A DNA stretch of 11,276 nt from Methylococcaceae bacterium (GTDB taxonomy: Bacteria; Pseudomonadota; Gammaproteobacteria; Methylococcales; Methylomonadaceae), in the NCBI GenBank assembly GCA_013140465.1, contig JABFST010000236.1, positions 1-11,276 on the forward strand. The letters run 5' to 3'. A program made the position numbers and the translations under genes. Position 1 is the first letter of the stretch. The number at the start of each line of letters is the position of its first letter. The notes under the pieces were generated by a model. That model was not told the origin of the DNA, ran no database searches, and saw nothing but the letters and a program-made list of their open reading frames with translations. Shown here piece after piece: positions 8,501-11,276 of this stretch.

Positions 8501-11276
8501 GGTTGCCGATAGGATACAACCATTCCAACCCGCCTTCGGTAATGCCAAACGGAATGGTTTGGCCTTCTGCCGACACCGAGGTCAGGCTGTTGGCGCCAAA
8601 TTTAAGGGTGTTGCTGGCATTGAGGGTAATCTCACCAAACGGGGCTTTAAGCACACCGTCTTGTTCGATATTAGGGGCCGTAATTTTGAGCTTGGCATAC
8701 GCCGACAACACCGATTGGCTTTTGCCATTGCCGCTGATGCGCACCGTTCCTTCGGTATCGCCTTTTACGGTTAAAGTAAAATCGCTGAGTGTGCTGGGAT
8801 AAAGTTGCGCAGCTTTCAGGTTTAATTGGGAATAGGTTGCAAACTCGCCGACATAATCGCGCTGGGTGAACAAGTTGCGGATACCACGCAGCCGTATATC
8901 GTGGGCAGCATTGAAATCCACTTGTTTAAAACCTGCGGTATACATGCCGCCATAGAGTTCCACCAAATCGGCGTTAATCGCCAACACGCCGTCACCATTG
9001 CTGGGTGTACCCGCTGCGGTACGCGCCAACGTTGAACCTACCGAAGCATAAGTGGCGTTTAACACGACGCTGCCTGTATCTGTGGGCTCCAAACGTTGCC
9101 AACCCAGTTTGGGGGCATCGAGCTGTATAGCTTGCTGTAGCTTAAGGTTGACATCACCCAAAAAGCGAATTTCATCGTCAGACTGTAGCTTAAGCACGGC
9201 AAAACCACCCTGGCTAAGCTGTTGAGCCGACACATACGCGGTGCGTTCTAAGCTGCCGGGTAAGGCATCGCCCGCTTGCTGAAAGCTGTCACTATAGAAA
9301 CTGGCTTGTTGTTGCGATAGATTGATAACGCCCGGCACTGTTGGAAAGTTAAGGACGATGCCTTCTTCTACAGGCACGGCCCTAATCACGTTATCGAGCT
9401 TGATGCTGAGACTGCCACCCGCCGTACCCGCAGCATTGCCGCCCTGCGCTTGCAGTTGCCCGCCTAAAAACACGCCTTCGGCAGCCGTGACCGCAATAGC
9501 ACCGCCGTGTGAGCCGACTTTGGCAGCCTTATAACTCACGCCATTACCATTGGCGTTAAGCTGCGCACGGTTTAGCGTTGCTGCCGTACCCGACGCATCC
9601 AGCCGCGAACCTTCTGCTGTAGCGACAAAGCCCCGCGCGGCGGTTAAGCTGATATTGCCGCCATCGTAAACCTCGCCGTTGTCCATACCGAACGCATCAG
9701 TGGTTGTTATCGCAATGCCGGACACGTCAATACTGGCGTGTTCGCCTAACCATAAGCCTTGGGTTGCTTGGTATAAAGGATCGAGTGTGGCAGAGCCTTT
9801 AGGCGGAATGATGCTTAAAGTTACGTCGCCGCCCCGCGCTGTTATATCGCCATCGTAGGTTAAGGAGGAATCGGATATTAGCTTAATGCTGCTGAGCGCG
9901 TCGGCGGTAATCTGGGCATTTTGGCCCACCTGCAATTGGCTGGCGGCGTTGGGATTGATCGTGTGTACGGCTTGCAGGGTTAAGGAACTGGGCAAACGGT
10001 TGATTGCGGGCAATGTACCGAGCTTAGAAAACGCCGCGATGCTGTCGCCACTCGCTTGCATAGCCGCTGTACCGTCGAGTATGCGGTTGACTTGTTGCAG
10101 CTTAATCTTGGCGCCGTCTTCTACGGTCAAGCCGTTAATATTCGATGTGATGATGAAATCGGCAAAACCGCCTTGGCTAAAAAAATCGTCATCCAATTGT
10201 ACGGGTTGCAAGCCGTCCAATTCGTTTTCACGTCGGCGACGTATTGCCACGGCATTGGCTTCCAATTCCAACAAACCACCTTGGCGCAACGCGAAGGCTT
10301 TTAGCAAACCCAATAAAGTCAGGTTTGAACCCGTGGTATCGGCAATAGCGTGTAAATGAATGCCGCCCGCTTTGCCGCTATCGACGCTGCTATCAGTTCT
10401 AAGCCGTGCGCCACCACTGACATCAATGCTGCTGCCCGCTTGTACGGTGATGTTGCCATTGGCGCGCGCGGTAAATTGACCGCCGTCTATGCTAATCGGG
10501 TTGTTTTCGAGCAACGCAAACGGGGTTAACACATCATTAACCCAAGCCCCTTGCAAATCCACATGGGCATCTTTGCTTAAAGTAATATCGCCGGACAGTT
10601 TGCCTTGGGTTTTGGCATTGAGGTCGGTGGTCAAATCCACACTTGCCCCTGTGCCTTTAATGTTGCCCGCAATCGTAATAGCCCCGCCTTGCAAGGTCAG
10701 TTTGCCGCCATCCGCCAATTTAATCGTACTGCCCGCCGCCACGTCTACTGTGCCGTGGGTTAAGACGGTCAGGGCGTTGATGCCGCTGGTCGGCAGGGTT
10801 TGGGTTTGTATCGTCAACGGGGCGGTGGTGTTGGCATCGGTTACTGGCAACGGTTGATAGAGGTCTATATCGACTGCCGCTTGGTCTAGTTGTTTAGTAA
10901 ACAACACCGCTTGGTCTACCTCAGAGGCAGACAGCATATCAATCGTGACTTTGCCGCCTAGCGGACGTTCGTCCAACGTGCGTTGGTAACGCCCATAAAC
11001 CGTGCTGCCATCCAATTTGCCCGCCAACAGCACGTTGGGGCTTTTAATCGTCAGGCTCCCTGCATCAAAACCTTCGGTGTAGCCTGTTTCTTTACGCGCC
11101 AAATTAAACGGGCCTTCGGTATCCCAAACTTGTTCTATGCCCCATTTTTTTTGTTTGCTGACCACTTTGCCGTAGATGCCGTCATAAATCAGCGACGGAT
11201 TGGCCTCGCTAATATCGTATAAACGACCATTGGCGGTCAGCTTGGTAGTGGTGATATAACCGTCTGCATATTTGAC
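2529..11276 (-). CDS. Filamentous hemagglutinin-family exoprotein (DUF3739 type), C-terminal 2,915 codons, 5' end beyond the window
   Basis: This is a large secreted beta-helix protein, expected to leave the cell by two-partner secretion through a TpsB/Omp85 channel and to act in adhesion or cell contact. The frame is open to the right edge; the GTG at 11165 is internal, because the frame upstream of it (LYDISEANPSLIYDGIYGK) continues without a stop and matches the family style. From the edge inward there is a conserved YGK...KWGIEQVWDTEGPF...DAGSL segment, then long beta-helix repeats rich in G, N, D, T and S (AGRDI, GGDISMAAGRDI, GGDLNITAGGDL, GNITLGNDV). A YTLLPAHYALLPGAYLI block lies near residue 1020, a helical insertion at about 2500-2630, a DUF3739-like region at about 2671-2854, and a tail ending GIISVDILGFGEEEKEN. 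I found no cysteine. The signal peptide and TPS domain are not in the window. The gene converges on the TPR gene and ends at TGA (2531-2529). The family assignment is strong; the ligand and role are unknown. Confidence 0.93.
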   Translation of the reverse strand, partial: VKYADGYITTTKLTANGRLYDISEANPSLIYDGIYGKVVSKQKKWGIEQVWDTEGPFNLARKETGYTEGFDAGSLTIKSPNVLLAGKLDGSTVYGRYQRTLDERPLGGKVTIDMLSASEVDQAVLFTKQLDQAAVDIDLYQPLPVTDANTTAPLTIQTQTLPTSGINALTVLTHGTVDVAAGSTIKLADGGKLTLQGGAITIAGNIKGTGASVDLTTDLNAKTQGKLSGDITLSKDAHVDLQGAWVNDVLTPFALLENNPISIDGGQFTARANGNITVQAGSSIDVSGGARLRTDSSVDSGKAGGIHLHAIADTTGSNLTLLGLLKAFALRQGGLLELEANAVAIRRRRENELDGLQPVQLDDDFFSQGGFADFIITSNINGLTVEDGAKIKLQQVNRILDGTAAMQASGDSIAAFSKLGTLPAINRLPSSLTLQAVHTINPNAASQLQVGQNAQITADALSSIKLISDSSLTYDGDITARGGDVTLSIIPPKGSATLDPLYQATQGLWLGEHASIDVSGIAITTTDAFGMDNGEVYDGGNISLTAARGFVATAEGSRLDASGTAATLNRAQLNANGNGVSYKAAKVGSHGGAIAVTAAEGVFLGGQLQAQGGNAAGTAGGSLSIKLDNVIRAVPVEEGIVLNFPTVPGVINLSQQQASFYSDSFQQAGDALPGSLERTAYVSAQQLSQGGFAVLKLQSDDEIRFLGDVNLKLQQAIQLDAPKLGWQRLEPTDTGSVVLNATYASVGSTLARTAAGTPSNGDGVLAINADLVELYGGMYTAGFKQVDFNAAHDIRLRGIRNLFTQRDYVGEFATYSQLNLKAAQLYPSTLSDFTLTVKGDTEGTVRISGNGKSQSVLSAYAKLKITAPNIEQDGVLKAPFGEITLNASNTLKFGANSLTSVSAEGQTIPFGITEGGLEWLYPIGNQNLIISAPQKTITVQADKILREDGAVIDLSGGGDLQAYEFISGVGGSADVLANSNSYAVMPGYTGYAPFDPLESPSAGLGLGDSIYLGAGSGLAAGYYTLLPAHYALLPGAYLITPSSDGQLSTAGSHTQNLEGSSVVAGYKTVAGTDIKQQSWSNFIVEPGKIALTRSQLDLTKANNFFVKQANKNGTAIPRLPEDAGSLIFNAKTQLDLPTVRAEAANGGLAGYVDVVADNIAVVTTKTGTAGLVELLVSDLDTFEVGSLLLGGIRQVDSGTGAIKLDVKAKTVSVAENTTLESPEIMLAATDSVELKAGAQVVASGNAPVTDSTPMLAVNGDGALLRVSTGAQAEISRTGTTGQQGELIISDNAKITAETGSVLLDSTHNLTMKGVLQAGESLNIGADSINIGEIGSINNSTGLSLDNAQLSQFAMNELVLTSRGMVNVFGNVLRTDASGKPVLDANNQNQAIAFKNLVISAQGIAGYDNSGKTATLSAENLTLKNQGSAGQGQNGDGTGQLAIKAGNLALAGGDFSLSGFSGMQFSVDKAFTGVGTSTLTALGNLSIDAAYMTGATSSATTLDATGYELSLTSSKTVTDASRTGIAAQLNLKADTLLVDAPLYFNAGRVSALAVTGDITLKDKAVIDVSGAVVSAGLSDPTALAAGSIALTSLQHDVNALAGSQLLLNGATAQSAGGHLAITAEQGLANLNGTISAKGGSAAAGGDVAIDVSRLGATGFSGLNALLAGAGFTDAFKLRLRNGDLTVAASDKVTAHTVDFTADSGNLAVFGVIDAQGKNGGTINLNTNGPLTLASTAKLLANATANLGDGGKVNLNSVAGGGIAIENGARVDVSAQGGQDGDIHLRSNRLADGINIAPIAAGTLVGDAQVTLEAVANYELNILNASALTTLKTDTANFMAAVAARLTPQFGVGYEITPGVEVRAAGDLLVNTNVDLVDWRYGADKTPGILTLRASHDVLLQGNITDGFKNGVLTVSEGFTRQINDMLQTGRSWSYNIISGADLTSSDTKAIATTENPTGDISLGNDVKVRTGTGAIAMTAGRDIVYGNDKSVVYTAGRPDEVDRFGLPITRVASNFYVEYPLDGGDISMAAGRDIRGAVTNQIVSDWLLRTGNWTSSTNHTNERPTAWGIAIGTRVGSNVVADYRQNVGALGGGNINISAGRTISDLSVVIPTTGKQVGQRVDSSDDSNQNYLTNEVQINGGGDLNITAGGDLKGGMYYVDGGTADINVGGSLSAGSVKTSGAKEINPILALGDAQFTITAGKDITVQGMIDPMILPQPANKKPDLATIFFRYGADSAVKLTALTGNITLGNDVSGVIDAMNNQRNNPIAFVGTSRDSLTVAPSSLQAYALNGDIVFNDSVILYPSAKGQLELFAANNITTGNSGNAINVTMSDTNPSLLPSVLNPAATYNDASLRLVLSGISSEADKLYAATPNHINDVTSALISTATGDILGKDPFQFILAKPTDVLAGRDIRNVSLQIQHNVDGAESVVSAGRDFKFDIVRSPATGALVNVVQRLEVSGPGRLTVTAGRHVDLGSSEGITTTGNQVNTALAENGAAIDVVAGLAETQFSVSDYMLRYLSDGAALNEAYNVAVTAYVKRMTGDDSLTEEAALAAFKLLPSSVQSHFNAVYLPTVIKSFNALMTVEGKKFSTLKNSFDNATDDASRFKYKQAMDRTQLEILAAIEALFPGSTVLAGSDGYSRDPINGISFTNGNDATSVLERAFSAERKPLQTGDISMFFSKIHSTDGGDINLMAPNGGVNAGLAVNSNGAKDASQLGVVAIGKGSIASVVRDDFQVNTTRVMTLGGGDIMIGSTEGNIDAGRGAKTALAAPSPIIRFDSKGNLIVELPPAVSGSGIRANVAVDGSQGDALLFALAGIIDASEAGLGGKDVTVGATAIVGSDNIDVGGVSVGVPVASVGSVAAGLGSVSNVAASVTQSLSDVTNVSKTTSEQMASAATMGIISVDILGFGEEEKEN
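2713..3266 (-). other. DUF3739-like C-terminal region of the FHA-family protein
   Basis: The region runs from QTGDISMFFSKIHSTDGGDINLMAPNGGVNAG through LGGGDIMIGSTEGNIDAGRGAKTALAAPSP to DNIDVGGVSVGVPVAS. The NIDAGRGAKTA motif, the GSGIRA motif and the closing VGGxSVGVP motif are hallmarks I recognise from the C-terminal domain of long FHA-family outer membrane proteins (Pfam DUF3739). The order and spacing look intact, so the C terminus is complete and not degraded. Its molecular role is not established. Confidence 0.8.
3390..3775 (-). other. Predicted alpha-helical insertion before the DUF3739-like region
   Basis: This stretch (about residues 2500-2630 counted from the window edge) departs from the G/N/D-rich beta-helix. 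It is rich in A, L, K, E and F and reads as several helices (DYMLRYLSDG, NEAYNVAVTAYVKRM, EEAALAAFKLLPSSVQSHF, AMDRTQLEILAAIEALFPG). A helical segment ending in a LFPG motif at this place is a usual feature of DUF3739-type FHA proteins. It interrupts the otherwise uniform fibre shortly before the C-terminal domain. Confidence 0.65.
8158..8225 (-). other. Family signature block (YTLLP / YALLPGAYLI) in the FHA-family protein
   Basis: The segment AAGYYTLLPAHYALLPGAYLI is unusually rich in Tyr, Leu and Pro compared with the surrounding beta-helix. It is followed by WSNFIVEPGKIALTRSQLDL and RLPEDAGSLIFNA. This ordered set recurs in long FHA-family proteins of the DUF3739 type and supports the family assignment independently of the C terminus. 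Confidence 0.65.

Noticed and set aside
11163..11165. GTG as the start codon of the FHA-family gene
   Set aside because: The frame stays open for 37 more codons to the window edge, and those residues fit the family. The protein also lacks its signal peptide and secretion domain if started here.

Overview
The window holds two convergent protein-coding regions separated by a 515-bp intergenic stretch that is almost entirely a structured tandem repeat. The minus-strand gene encodes a very large two-partner-secretion type exoprotein of the filamentous hemagglutinin (FHA) class, so the host is a Gram-negative bacterium. Intermediate base composition and the family mix suggest a gamma- or betaproteobacterium, perhaps an environmental lineage such as the Thiotrichales or Methylococcales. 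That placement is an inference from style; no marker gene is present.

Layout. Positions 1-2013 (+) carry the C-terminal part of a STAND/AAA-type ATPase-like protein: the end of the ATPase/helical region, a winged-helix domain, a helical middle and a tetratricopeptide (TPR) array. The array is six 34-residue repeats encoded by near-identical 102-bp DNA units. The frame is open at the left edge except for an in-frame TAA at 46-48, in the middle of what looks like a conserved stretch. The copy may therefore be a disrupted gene or be translated as a shortened C-terminal piece. Positions 2014-2528 contain 7 complete copies and one partial copy of a 66-67 bp unit. Each unit is built from two perfect 8-bp-stem hairpins whose loops are reverse complements of each other. 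Positions 2529-11276 (-) are the last 2,915 codons of the FHA-family protein. It runs off the right edge, so its signal peptide and TPS secretion domain lie outside the window.

The two genes face each other, cannot share an operon, and show no direct functional link here. The FHA protein is expected to be exported by a TpsB/Omp85-type partner (not seen) and to act at the cell surface in adhesion or contact. The TPR protein is cytoplasmic and probably a signalling or scaffolding ATPase remnant. The part most worth a second look is the repeat tract. It is organised like a BIME (alternating inverted REP-like hairpins with two alternating linkers), with compensatory changes between the two hairpin types, which points to conservation of structure rather than of coding capacity. 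I saw no RNA genes, CRISPR array, insertion sequence or origin.
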